NCBI GenBank assembly: GCA_002393955.1 | Contig: DGSK01000062.1 | Location: forward strand, 1,694-65,693 | Source: Lachnospiraceae bacterium UBA4364 | GTDB lineage: Bacteria > Bacillota > Clostridia > Lachnospirales > Lachnospiraceae | DNA: 64,000 nucleotides | Direction of reading: 5' to 3' | Shown here: one piece after another, positions 44,527 through 52,939 of the stretch | Numbering within the stretch: the stretch's first letter is position 1 | Layout: every line of letters starts with the position of its first letter | Notes under the pieces: model-generated | Database searches by the model: none | The model's input: only the letters and a program-made list of their open reading frames with translations | Told to the model about the DNA's origin: nothing | Made by a program: the position numbers and the translations under genes

Positions 44527-46324
44527 TAATAATAGTAATGTTGATATTAATATTAATGATAATAATAATGATAATAATAATGATAATAATAATGATAATA
44601 ATAATGATAACAATATTAATAACAATAGTTCAATTGAAATGAATAGCATTGCAGACAGTGCTGATCCGGCATGTCGGACTGCAACATGTATTGATTCAAC
44701 GGTCGGGGGAGACAGTGCAGAAACAACAGATTCGTTAACAGTCACATCCGATAGTATAAATAATGCTTTCGATACGGATCCTGCTAAACAGCAGTCCGTT
44801 GTCAATTCTGCAATACCGGCATCCGGTATGGCGGACCGTCCGACTAACTACAACTACGCAGCGCCTGTTAAGCAGGTGCGTCCCTCCGTATATGAGAGGG
44901 TTTTCGTAAAGTCCCTTATCCTTGCTGTGGCAGCAGTAGTGCTTCTGTACAGAAACCGCGCGGCTGTAACCTTTCCTGTTTTTACTATGGTGATGCTGGG
45001 GATTCTTGCCTGGGATGCAAAGAGTATGGGTAAAAGCCTGATAAAGGAATCAAACGGCCGGATCGGTATCAAGCTTTTTTACTGTATTTCACTGGTACTG
45101 CTTTCCGTATCAAAGTGTATTACTTCGTCGCCTGATATACAGTGGGCAGACGGAGTGGGGATATTTCTTATATTTATCTGTCTGCTGCTAAAGCAGTACT
45201 GTGATCAGGAGGCTACAGAGATCACGGGCCAGATGCTCAAGATGCTCATAATGCTTTTTACACCTCTGATGAATATCGCCAGACCTTTTACCGAAAGATA
45301 TGCCTACAGGAAGGCACACGCCGGGCAGGAGACCAATGGCAAGAAGACAGTGAGGAGTGTTGTGATAGGCTTGGTGATAGCTGTTCCTCTGCTTGCTGTG
45401 ATACTGGCACTTTTAAGCTCTGCTGACCTGATATTCGGTGATATTGTTTCAGACATATTTAATAGCATTAGGCTGCCGAAGTTCAGCGTTGATTATATTG
45501 GTGTACCATTTAAGATTTTCATCGGCTTCCTTGCATTCTACGGCTGGATCGGCAGCCTGCCGGATGAGAAATTCTATGAGTCCAAGGAAGGCAGAAAGTT
45601 TGACGCAGTGGTGGCAATCACTTTCAACAGTCTGATCGCACTGGTGTACATTTTCTTCAGCGGTATACAGTTTATTTATCTGGTGGGAAAAATGGAATTG
45701 CCCGGTGGCTATACATATGCAGAGTATGCACACGAAGGCTTCTATCAGCTCCTTGCAGTCACTATACTGAACCTGATACTGGTGTCATTTTGCAAGAAGT
45801 TTTTCAAGGACAATGCGGTTCTGAAAGTTGTACTGGTGCTGATCAGCCTGTGTACTTATGTGATGATCGCATCTTCGGCACTCAGGATGTATCTGTATGT
45901 CAGCGTATACGGCTTAAGTCATCTGAGAGTATATGTCTTCTGGCTATTGGCAGTATTGGCCGTATGGACCACGCTGCTTATAGTGGGCATATATAAAAAG
46001 ATTCCTTTCTTCCGGCTGATCACGGTCTTTGTCACCGTATGGTACCTGGCCTTTGTATTTTCGCTTCCGGACAGATGGATTGCGGCCTACGATTTAAGCC
46101 TTAGGAATCCGCCAAAGGATCTGGCCTTTGAAGTATATCCGGATGCGGCACCGGTACTGAAAGCGGACGGAAGGTACTGGTCTCAGTACTGCCTGATAAT
46201 GGATTCCGATTATGAGAAATACACAGAAAAGAGTACAATAAAATTTATCCGTGAGTACAACTTCGGAGAGGATCAGGCAATGCGCTTGATAGGACGCTAT
46301 CACGCAGAGGATGTAGAAAAGTAA
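44516..46324 (+). CDS. DUF4153/DUF4173-like membrane protein with (DNNN) repeat tail
   Basis: 602 residues from the ATG at 44516 inside the HTH gene (GGAGGAAGAGG upstream). Residues 1-40 are almost only D, N, I and S, with the unit DNNN repeated. Residues 41-120 are a Thr/Ser/Asp-rich linker. Ten or more helices follow (FVKSLILAVAAVVLLYRNR, GIFLIFICLLLKQ) with the DUF4153/4173-type end DLSLRNPPKDLAFEVYPDA. These proteins often accompany DUF2975 and HTH genes; the role is unknown. Confidence 0.78.
   Translation: MEFDNNSNVDININDNNNDNNNDNNNDNNNDNNINNNSSIEMNSIADSADPACRTATCIDSTVGGDSAETTDSLTVTSDSINNAFDTDPAKQQSVVNSAIPASGMADRPTNYNYAAPVKQVRPSVYERVFVKSLILAVAAVVLLYRNRAAVTFPVFTMVMLGILAWDAKSMGKSLIKESNGRIGIKLFYCISLVLLSVSKCITSSPDIQWADGVGIFLIFICLLLKQYCDQEATEITGQMLKMLIMLFTPLMNIARPFTERYAYRKAHAGQETNGKKTVRSVVIGLVIAVPLLAVILALLSSADLIFGDIVSDIFNSIRLPKFSVDYIGVPFKIFIGFLAFYGWIGSLPDEKFYESKEGRKFDAVVAITFNSLIALVYIFFSGIQFIYLVGKMELPGGYTYAEYAHEGFYQLLAVTILNLILVSFCKKFFKDNAVLKVVLVLISLCTYVMIASSALRMYLYVSVYGLSHLRVYVFWLLAVLAVWTTLLIVGIYKKIPFFRLITVFVTVWYLAFVFSLPDRWIAAYDLSLRNPPKDLAFEVYPDAAPVLKADGRYWSQYCLIMDSDYEKYTEKSTIKFIREYNFGEDQAMRLIGRYHAEDVEK
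44558..44605 (+). repeat. Coding microsatellite, four perfect 12-bp units
   Basis: Four exact copies of GATAATAATAAT in frame, encoding DNNN units near the start of the membrane protein. Flanking sequence (ATTAATATTAAT-like) is also low complexity. Gain or loss of units keeps the frame. Confidence 0.9.
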
Positions 46325-46336
46325 GAATAAATGTAA

Positions 46337-46657
46337 TCGTATAATAAGCGCTCGCATGATGAGATGAAGCATGTCCGCGAGGTGCTGCAGTTAATGACAG
46401 TATTGACCGGGGACGACAGGTTTGCCAGGGTAACAGAGTCTGAGGCAGAAGAAGGAGAGAAAGGAGAGATTCATTGTATGTGTGATGTTTTGGATGCGAT
46501 TGAAAAGAGGGGATATGCTGAGGGAGAAACATCAAAAGCAAAAACGATAGCAATAAAGATGTATCAGACAGGATGTGATACAGAATATATTGCTAAAATT
46601 TTGGATATTGATGTAGAAACCGTCCTTGACTGGCTTAGTGCTGCCGGAGAGATATAA
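46337..46657 (+). pseudogene. C-terminal remnant of an Rpn/PD-(D/E)XK nuclease-family protein
   Basis: The frame is open from 46337, after TAA at 46334, to the stop at 46657, and reads YNKRSHDEMKHVREVLQLMT, VLTGDDRFARV, a KGEIHCMCDVLDAIEKRG segment and a tail with a small HTH-like helix (DTEYIAKILDIDVETVLDWL). This is how Rpn-type recombination-promoting nucleases of Clostridia end. The catalytic N-terminal part of 200 or more residues is missing, so it is a relic. A product of 97 residues from the ATG at 46364 is possible but unlikely to be functional. Confidence 0.7.
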
Positions 46658-46696
46658 ACTTCATGGTATTTGTTTTTTTAAATCCGGACAGATAAA

Positions 46697-46729
46697 AGTC
46701 CCTGACCTGAAATGGTTGGGGATTTTTTT
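46697..46729 (+). terminator. Rho-independent terminator
   Basis: AGTCCCTGACC, a TGAAAT loop, GGTTGGGGATT and a T tract; stem with three G-U pairs. It stands 40 bp after the Rpn remnant. Confidence 0.65.
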
Positions 46730-47045
46730 ATTATCGTACTGGCTGCATAAGAAACTTTTCAGTTTATGCCGAACTCAGCAAGACGGGACGGGTAGGGGCG
46801 TAAGAGATGCATTATTGTTGAGCATAAAGAATGCAGATGCTATAATTTTCTATTATAAGGAAGCTAAGTCGTAACTATTCAGGATAGTTCTAAGTACTTG
46901 TTGTCACGGACGTACTGAAGAGTAAATTTGATGACGACAGTCTGCTATTTGCAAAGCAAATCTTCAATTGCGGACAACTGTAATCTAAAGATGCAGCGGA
47001 TTTTGAATAGTTATGATAATCCACAACATGGAGCTGTAAAGAAGA

Positions 47046-47192
47046 ATGAATAGAGAAATAGTGCGGGATACATTTTTTCTCGGACAGAAATCTGAGGAAG
47101 CAACTGAAGCGGATATAGCAATATTTGCAGACATGCGAGATACGTTAAAGGCCAATCATGAAAGATGTGTGGGCGCGGAACAATCCGTGTGA
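47046..47192 (+). pseudogene. N-terminal remnant of peptide deformylase
   Basis: A frame of 48 codons below usual length cut-offs. It reads MNREIVRDTFFLGQKSEEAT, then a segment ending in DTLKANHERCVG, which matches the start of Clostridia type peptide deformylases. The first catalytic motif (C-V-G-M-A-A-N-x-I-G) is cut after CVG, and the last residues AEQSV before the TGA do not fit. Motifs II and III are absent downstream. Surrounding bases 46730-47256 hold no intact gene. Confidence 0.6.
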
Positions 47193-47256
47193 ATCAGAAA
47201 TGATACAATGGACGAGTTAATCATATATGGAAAGAATTGAATAAACGTATAGTAAA

Positions 47257-49086
47257 TTGGGTATAAAGATAGGAAATAAAAAAAATAATTCAAGATGGCT
47301 GGTAACTAGACAGAGTTTCTTTAATTTATTTGTTTCTTTTTCTCTCATAGAAATGGCAAACATCTGCTCGAACCTCATAGACGGTCTGATAGTCAGTAAT
47401 TTTTATGATGCAAAATCGCTTGCATCGGTTGCTATATGTGGACCCATGTTCAGTATCTTTGGGATAGTAAGCGGATTATTTGCAAAGGGAATGCAGATTA
47501 CATGTGCACAGGAGCTGGGCCGGGGAAATCTGAAAGACTTTAACAGGATTTTTTCAGCGGTATTCTATATAGCCGGCGTTCTTTCGATTGTCTTTATGGG
47601 AATCGAGTTTATATTTGCTGAACAGCTTGCTGCTCTTTTTGGAGCTTCCGGCAATGGTGCTGAGCTGAGTGCTCAGGCGGTACTTTATATAAGGGGACTT
47701 GCTATCGGCTTTCCCATAATTGTAATTTCCAATATTGTTTCCGCAGGCTGCCAGCTTGACAGCGGACGGAAGAGAGTGATGAGAGCGTCATTTGTCCTGG
47801 CGGGTTCCAATATATTACTGGATCTTGTAGCTGTGTTGATAAAAGCCGGTGTTCTGGGAATCGGACTTGCTACATCGCTGAGCAATCTTGTAGCCTTGTT
47901 ATATCTTTTGCTGCATTTCAGAAACAAGGACAGAATGCTGCATTTTACAAAGCTTGATACTAGCTTTAAGGAAATGCTGAAAGTTCTTTCCTTTGGAACT
48001 GAAAAGGCTTTGAGAAGACTGAGTAATGTAATAGCACCAATCTTTATTAACAAGATCATAATTCATTACGGAGGTTCAACAGCAATGACGGCCATGGCTG
48101 TTGAAAAGCAGCTTATGGATTTTGCAGAGTTTATGGGGGTTGGACTTGCAGATTCAACATCTCTCCAGATCGGAGTTTTTTACGGAGAGAAGGACGATGA
48201 ATCTATCAGGGAAGTAGGTAATCTTGTTCATCGCTATACTGCAATATTTGTGGGAGTCATTACGGTTCTCTTTCTTGTACTTGCAAGGCCGTTAGCATCT
48301 CTTTATCTGCAAAAAACTGACGAAGCATACAGTATGGCGGTTTTTGGAGTATGTCTTATAGCTCCGTATGCACCTCTATATGCGATAGTCAAGTCCAGGA
48401 TAACCTATCTTCAGGCGATACATAAGACCAGGAACATGCAGATTCTTTTGGTGCTTAATTCACTGATCTTTCTGGTTTTAGGGGCTTTTATTCTTGGAAA
48501 ATTATTTGGGGCTTATGGTGTTCTCGGAACAAATCTTCTATGTATGGCGCTATCGGCCTTAAGTGTATGGGTATATTATTTTGTTAAGTCGAAGAGAATA
48601 ATTCCGCATGTGTCCGACTATTTGAATCTTCCTGCGGATTTTCACGCTAAACCTGGGGATATCATATCCATTGACGTGAGAAATAAGAAAGATATTTCTC
48701 TTGTGACAAGGCAGATACAGTTATTCTGCCGGGGCCATGGCCTGGATGAAAGTATTGCGGTGAAAGCGTCAGTATGCTTTGAGGAACTGGCTGAAAACAT
48801 AATTAACTTTGGATTTCCGATGTGCAAGAATAATCCGGGAATAGATCTCAGGGTTGTATATACAAAGGATGAACTTGTACTCAGGCTGAAAGATAATTGT
48901 CCGATGTTTGATGTAGAAAAAAATATTGCGCGTGCACTTAGTGACCAAAAGAAATATGGCAAGGTAAAGAGTATGGGACTTAAAGTTATTGGAAGTATTT
49001 CTGAGAGCATCAGATATGTTCATTCATTGGAAAACAATAACGTAATTGTCAGCTTTGATCTGACAAAGAAACATCCGGATTCGTGA
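47257..49086 (+). CDS. MATE-family transporter fused to an RsbW-like HATPase (anti-sigma kinase) domain
   Basis: 609 residues from a TTG at 47257; no ATG precedes the first helix and the ribosome site is weak, so the start is provisional. Residues about 15-450 are a 12-helix MATE transporter (EMANICSNLIDGLIVSNFYD, SAGCQLDSGRKRVMRASFVL). From about residue 466 to the end is a GHKL ATPase of the RsbW/SpoIIAB type: N box EELAENIINFGF, G1-like KDNCPMFDVE, G2-like SMGLKVIGSI. The next gene is a STAS protein, the normal substrate of such a kinase. The build suggests that transport or the membrane state controls the phosphorylation of the STAS protein; that is inference. Confidence 0.82.
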   Translation: MGIKIGNKKNNSRWLVTRQSFFNLFVSFSLIEMANICSNLIDGLIVSNFYDAKSLASVAICGPMFSIFGIVSGLFAKGMQITCAQELGRGNLKDFNRIFSAVFYIAGVLSIVFMGIEFIFAEQLAALFGASGNGAELSAQAVLYIRGLAIGFPIIVISNIVSAGCQLDSGRKRVMRASFVLAGSNILLDLVAVLIKAGVLGIGLATSLSNLVALLYLLLHFRNKDRMLHFTKLDTSFKEMLKVLSFGTEKALRRLSNVIAPIFINKIIIHYGGSTAMTAMAVEKQLMDFAEFMGVGLADSTSLQIGVFYGEKDDESIREVGNLVHRYTAIFVGVITVLFLVLARPLASLYLQKTDEAYSMAVFGVCLIAPYAPLYAIVKSRITYLQAIHKTRNMQILLVLNSLIFLVLGAFILGKLFGAYGVLGTNLLCMALSALSVWVYYFVKSKRIIPHVSDYLNLPADFHAKPGDIISIDVRNKKDISLVTRQIQLFCRGHGLDESIAVKASVCFEELAENIINFGFPMCKNNPGIDLRVVYTKDELVLRLKDNCPMFDVEKNIARALSDQKKYGKVKSMGLKVIGSISESIRYVHSLENNNVIVSFDLTKKHPDS

Positions 49087-49096
49087 GGGGGTAAAC

Positions 49097-49402
49097 ATGC
49101 TAAAAATTAATATGTCAGCAGAAAACGGGAAACTTGTGGTAACTCTTGAAGGGCGTCTTGACGCACTCTCTTCTCCTAAGTTTGAGGAAAAGATTGGTGC
49201 GGCTCTTGAAAATACAACAGCTATAACAATCGATATGGAGAAGCTTGAGTACATATCATCAGCCGGACTAAGGACTATCCTGGAGGCAGAACAGTACCTT
49301 GAGGATAATGATTGCGAACAGATCAAAGTCATAAATGCTAATGAGGCTATAAAGGAAATTCTTGAACTGACCGGTTTTGATGAAGTAGTAAGTATCGAGT
49401 GA
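49097..49402 (+). CDS. STAS-domain anti-sigma factor antagonist (RsbV/SpoIIAA type)
   Basis: 101 residues, GTGAGGGGG upstream. A full STAS fold with the phospho-acceptor loop LEYISSAGLRTIL (Ser54/Ser55). In partner switching it is phosphorylated by the RsbW-like kinase and dephosphorylated by the PP2C phosphatase, here the genes on each side. Spacing is 10 bp to the upstream gene and it overlaps the downstream frame. Confidence 0.92.
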   Translation: MLKINMSAENGKLVVTLEGRLDALSSPKFEEKIGAALENTTAITIDMEKLEYISSAGLRTILEAEQYLEDNDCEQIKVINANEAIKEILELTGFDEVVSIE

Positions 49403-49407
49403 GACTT

Positions 49408-51054
49408 ATGAGTGGAACTAAAGAGAAAAAGAAAAAAAACAGATCACTTAGAGTAGAAGTCGTTCTTGGGTTTGTTGCTATAGCTCTTTTAATGATTGTT
49501 CCGATTACGCTGATAAGCGGCATATTATTTCTTGGTTTTGCTTCAAATAATGCAGATGAGAGTATATTGTCGCTGATTAATCTGAGTGAAAGAATCGTAG
49601 AAAAGCATAAGGAAGTTTTTACATCTGATAATTTGTCGGAGGAAGAAGCGGTTCTCCGTGATGAACTACAGGATGTGATTGACAATACCATAGTTACGGA
49701 TGTTCTTGTTATGCAGAATCAGGGGGAAGAGTACCGCTGTGAATTTGCTGTGACAGAAAGAATGAGTCCAGATGATTTTGAAGGAAATATTTTTACAAAG
49801 ACTGAGCTCTTTAATTCATATTATCTGGAGAGGGAGGATACAGATCAAATAAAATCGGCAGTCTTTCCCTATGACGAAAGTGATATTCAGTTGGATAAGA
49901 GGCGTATTGGGGGAGAACATAGGCTGCTTTCGTTTCAGATAGAGGAAAAGACATATCATCTCTTTGTCTTTTATGCGGCTTTTAACATTGCAGAAGAGAT
50001 AGTCAAGCTGATGCTGTGGATAATGGCTGAGTCTGCCATAATCCTGCTGATTTCACTTACAATAGTTGGTTTTGTATCACTTCACTTGCTTGTCAAACCT
50101 GTTCGTGATATGGCAGCGGCGGCAGAATGCCTTAACTCTGCAGAGTCCCTTGAAATGCCTCCGGAAGAGCGTTTCGGCAGGCACCTTTTTGAAAAAGTAA
50201 ATGTTAAAAACAAAGACGAGATAGGAATTCTGTATGAAAGCCTTTCATCGATGGAGGGCGCTCTTGCAGAGTATGTTTCGGATTTGGTGAAAGTGACATC
50301 AGAGAAAGAAAGAATCGGTGCTGAACTTTCCGTTGCCAGACAGATTCAGGCCGATATGCTGCCACAGACATTTCCTGCATTTCCGGATAGAACTGAGTTT
50401 GATATATTTGCATCCATGACTCCGGCCAGGGAGGTTGGAGGAGATTTCTATGATTTTTTCTTTGTAGATGAGGATCACCTGGCTATAGTCATAGCAGATG
50501 TTTCAGATAAGGGCATTCCGGCTGCATTATTCATGATGCTTTCTAAGAGTCTGATACAGACATATACCTTAAGCGGAAATTCTCCCAAGGAGGTACTAAA
50601 GGCTGTGAATTTGAAGCTGTGCGAGAATAATACGAAGAAGATGTTTGTAACAGTATGGATCGGAATATTGGATATATCTACCGGAAGGCTTGTGGCTGCA
50701 AATGCCGGTCATGAAAATCCGGTCATCATGCATCCGGGAGGTGATTTTGAGGAGTTTAAGGACAAGCATGGATTTGTATTGGGTGGTATGGCAAGGATGA
50801 AGTATAATGAATATGAACTTCAAATGGAACCCGGTTCAAAACTGTTTGTATATACCGATGGTGTTCCTGAAGCTACAAATGCCGGGGAAGAGCTCTTTGG
50901 AATGAAGCGAACAATTGAGTCTGTAAATAGTGCAAAGAATGAAACTCCGGAGGTTATCCTGGAAACGGTACACGAGGCAGTGAATGCTTTTGTGGGTGAA
51001 GCGGTGCAGTTTGATGACCTGACCATGCTTTGTGTGGAGTACAAGGGTGTATGA
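49408..51054 (+). CDS. Membrane sensor with HAMP-like and SpoIIE/RsbU-type PP2C phosphatase domains
   Basis: 548 residues from the ATG at 49408; a GTG at 49399 overlapping the STAS stop is the alternative. Helix one at about residues 15-40 (VEVVLGFVAIALLMIVPITL), an extracellular sensor of about 150 residues, helix two at about 195-225, a HAMP-like linker, then a PP2C domain from about 310. Metal-binding acidic residues are all present: GGDFYDFF, ADVSDKGIPAALF, YTDGVPEATN and FDDLTMLCV. It should remove the phosphate from the STAS protein in answer to an outside signal. The stop overlaps the next start by 4 bp. Confidence 0.9.
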   Translation: MSGTKEKKKKNRSLRVEVVLGFVAIALLMIVPITLISGILFLGFASNNADESILSLINLSERIVEKHKEVFTSDNLSEEEAVLRDELQDVIDNTIVTDVLVMQNQGEEYRCEFAVTERMSPDDFEGNIFTKTELFNSYYLEREDTDQIKSAVFPYDESDIQLDKRRIGGEHRLLSFQIEEKTYHLFVFYAAFNIAEEIVKLMLWIMAESAIILLISLTIVGFVSLHLLVKPVRDMAAAAECLNSAESLEMPPEERFGRHLFEKVNVKNKDEIGILYESLSSMEGALAEYVSDLVKVTSEKERIGAELSVARQIQADMLPQTFPAFPDRTEFDIFASMTPAREVGGDFYDFFFVDEDHLAIVIADVSDKGIPAALFMMLSKSLIQTYTLSGNSPKEVLKAVNLKLCENNTKKMFVTVWIGILDISTGRLVAANAGHENPVIMHPGGDFEEFKDKHGFVLGGMARMKYNEYELQMEPGSKLFVYTDGVPEATNAGEELFGMKRTIESVNSAKNETPEVILETVHEAVNAFVGEAVQFDDLTMLCVEYKGV

Positions 51055-52202
51055 ATTCTGAAATGCTTTATACATTGTTATATACGGAAATCAATCTGGC
51101 GGCCATTATTCTCGTTGGGATCATTGGCTTTAAGACAAATGGACTTTCAAAGATGGTGGCACAGCGGAATTTTGCTATGTCCATCGGGGCGGAGGTCTTT
51201 TTTTTCCTGTCTGACACCCTGTATGTAATGGGAGTGCATGACCTCTTTCCATGCGGAACTGTAATGATCATGCTTACCAAAACGGTCTATTTCTTCTCGA
51301 CAGCATTGATGTGCTACTTCTGGTTTATATATTTTGAGTATATTCAGGGCTCGAGCTTTGTAGAGGATCGCAGAAGGGTGCGACTGGCACTGATACCTGT
51401 ATTTGTCATGGCCGTACTTCTCTTGATCAATGTATTTACCGGTATTCTATTCTATGTTGATGATGAGGGAATATACCGTCGCGGAACATTCTTTGTCGTA
51501 CAGTACCTGCTTTCTTATACATATGTTTTCATCACTTGTTTCCGTGCCTTTCTTGGAATCTTCAATAAGAAAAAATTTGCCATGCGCAGACAGCTGATCA
51601 TTCTGTCGCTTTTCCCGCTCGCTCCGGCAGGAGCAGGTATACTGCAGTTTATCTATCCGCAGCTGCCGCTTGCCTGTGCCGCGCTCTCCCTGTCCACGCT
51701 TCTACTTTACCTGGAGTGGATAGAACAGATGATATCAGTGGATCCCCTTACTATGCTGAACAACAGGAAACAGCTTGCCTACAGATTCGAGAGCTGGATG
51801 CACACTCATGATACCCAGGATCTTTATCTTATGCTGGTAGATGCCAACAGATTTAAGCATATTAATGACACCTACGGTCATCTGGAAGGGGATACGGCGC
51901 TTATAAGGATTGCCGATGCGCTCAGGCTTGGATGCCGTGATTATGCCGGCAAGAGCAGCATATCGAGATATGGCGGAGATGAATTCGTGGTTTTAGCCTG
52001 GGCAGACCGGAAAAAAGGAGAGCAGGAGATCAGGCATCTGATGGAGAGCATACATGGACATTTAAAAAGGCTTAACAGTGATGCAAACAGCCCGTATGAT
52101 CTGACTGTATGTATAGGCATGGCCAAAGTGACAGAACAGTCAGTGCTCAAGGATGTGATAGAGGAAGCTGATGCGCAGCTTTATGACCAGAAGCGGCGCT
52201 AA
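51051..52202 (+). CDS. Seven-helix membrane diguanylate cyclase (GGDEF)
   Basis: 383 residues from the ATG at 51051, which overlaps the preceding TGA. About seven helices in residues 1-225, then a GGDEF domain with the intact motif SRYGGDEFVVLAW, and the substrate region DANRFKHINDTYGHLEGD. The RxxD inhibitory site expected nine residues before GGDEF is absent (AGKS there), so product inhibition is probably lost. Makes cyclic di-GMP. As the last gene of the partner-switch operon it may be its output. Confidence 0.88.
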   Translation: MNSEMLYTLLYTEINLAAIILVGIIGFKTNGLSKMVAQRNFAMSIGAEVFFFLSDTLYVMGVHDLFPCGTVMIMLTKTVYFFSTALMCYFWFIYFEYIQGSSFVEDRRRVRLALIPVFVMAVLLLINVFTGILFYVDDEGIYRRGTFFVVQYLLSYTYVFITCFRAFLGIFNKKKFAMRRQLIILSLFPLAPAGAGILQFIYPQLPLACAALSLSTLLLYLEWIEQMISVDPLTMLNNRKQLAYRFESWMHTHDTQDLYLMLVDANRFKHINDTYGHLEGDTALIRIADALRLGCRDYAGKSSISRYGGDEFVVLAWADRKKGEQEIRHLMESIHGHLKRLNSDANSPYDLTVCIGMAKVTEQSVLKDVIEEADAQLYDQKRR

Positions 52203-52282
52203 GAGCAGAGCACGTGAAACTCTGTGACGGTTATGAACAAATGTCCGGATTAAGAGCGTTCTGAAGTAAGTATGAGGTTGCT

Positions 52283-52900
52283 ATGGAAATATATATTGTA
52301 AAGAATATTTTTGAGGCTGACTACGGATGTGAGGAAACAGGGAGAGAAACACCCCTGGCGCTGATGCGTCTGGAAAAATGTTCTGTGGATAATTCAGATA
52401 ATTCAGATAACGGAGTAAAACATCTTGAAATCTCCGAAGCATATCTTGCATCCCATAAGATTTCCGAGGGCGACAAAGTCTGTATCAATGAGTCCGGTGA
52501 TGTCCTTAAGTATGTCCGTGTAGTAGCAGCAGTGATCAGTGATACTGTAAATGGAAAGAAAAAATATTTTGCTACAGCAAGAGGCTACGGAGAATATAAA
52601 GGCTGGTGGGAGTTTCCCGGCGGAAAGATCGAATCCGGTGAAACATCGGAGCAGGCACTTGTAAGAGAGATCAGAGAAGAACTGACAGCGGAAATCGATG
52701 TCGGTGAATTGATCCGAACTGTAGAATATGATTATCCGGACTTCCATCTGTCAATGGACTGCTTTTATGCAGAGATAAGATCAGGACAGTTAGTATTAAA
52801 GGAAGCTATGGAAGCCAGGTGGTTTTCACCGGAAGAATTCGATGAAGTCAGATGGCTTCCTGCCGATTTGGAACTTATTGATACAATTAAGAAAATATAA
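52283..52900 (+). CDS. Nudix hydrolase with N-terminal extension
   Basis: 205 residues. The C-terminal 130 residues are a MutT-like Nudix domain with the box GGKIESGETSEQALVREIRE-EL, complete for metal binding (EEL glutamates). An extra 70-residue N-terminal part (MEIYIVKNIFEADYGCEE) with a 9-bp repeat coding NSD-NSD is unrelated to Nudix and of unknown role. 8-oxo-dGTP cleaning is the usual role of the type; substrate unproven. Convergent with the LeuA-like gene. Confidence 0.85.
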   Translation: MEIYIVKNIFEADYGCEETGRETPLALMRLEKCSVDNSDNSDNGVKHLEISEAYLASHKISEGDKVCINESGDVLKYVRVVAAVISDTVNGKKKYFATARGYGEYKGWWEFPGGKIESGETSEQALVREIREELTAEIDVGELIRTVEYDYPDFHLSMDCFYAEIRSGQLVLKEAMEARWFSPEEFDEVRWLPADLELIDTIKKI

Positions 52901-52939
52901 TTTGTTTTTTCTGTCTGTAAAAATATCCGGAGACTTTGA

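Noticed and set aside
44558..44605. CRISPR-like repeat
   Set aside because: Units are contiguous with no spacers and are in frame within a gene; it is a microsatellite.
46626..46874. ORF of 82 codons after the Rpn remnant
   Set aside because: It runs through a terminator hairpin, overlaps the remnant and lacks a ribosome site.
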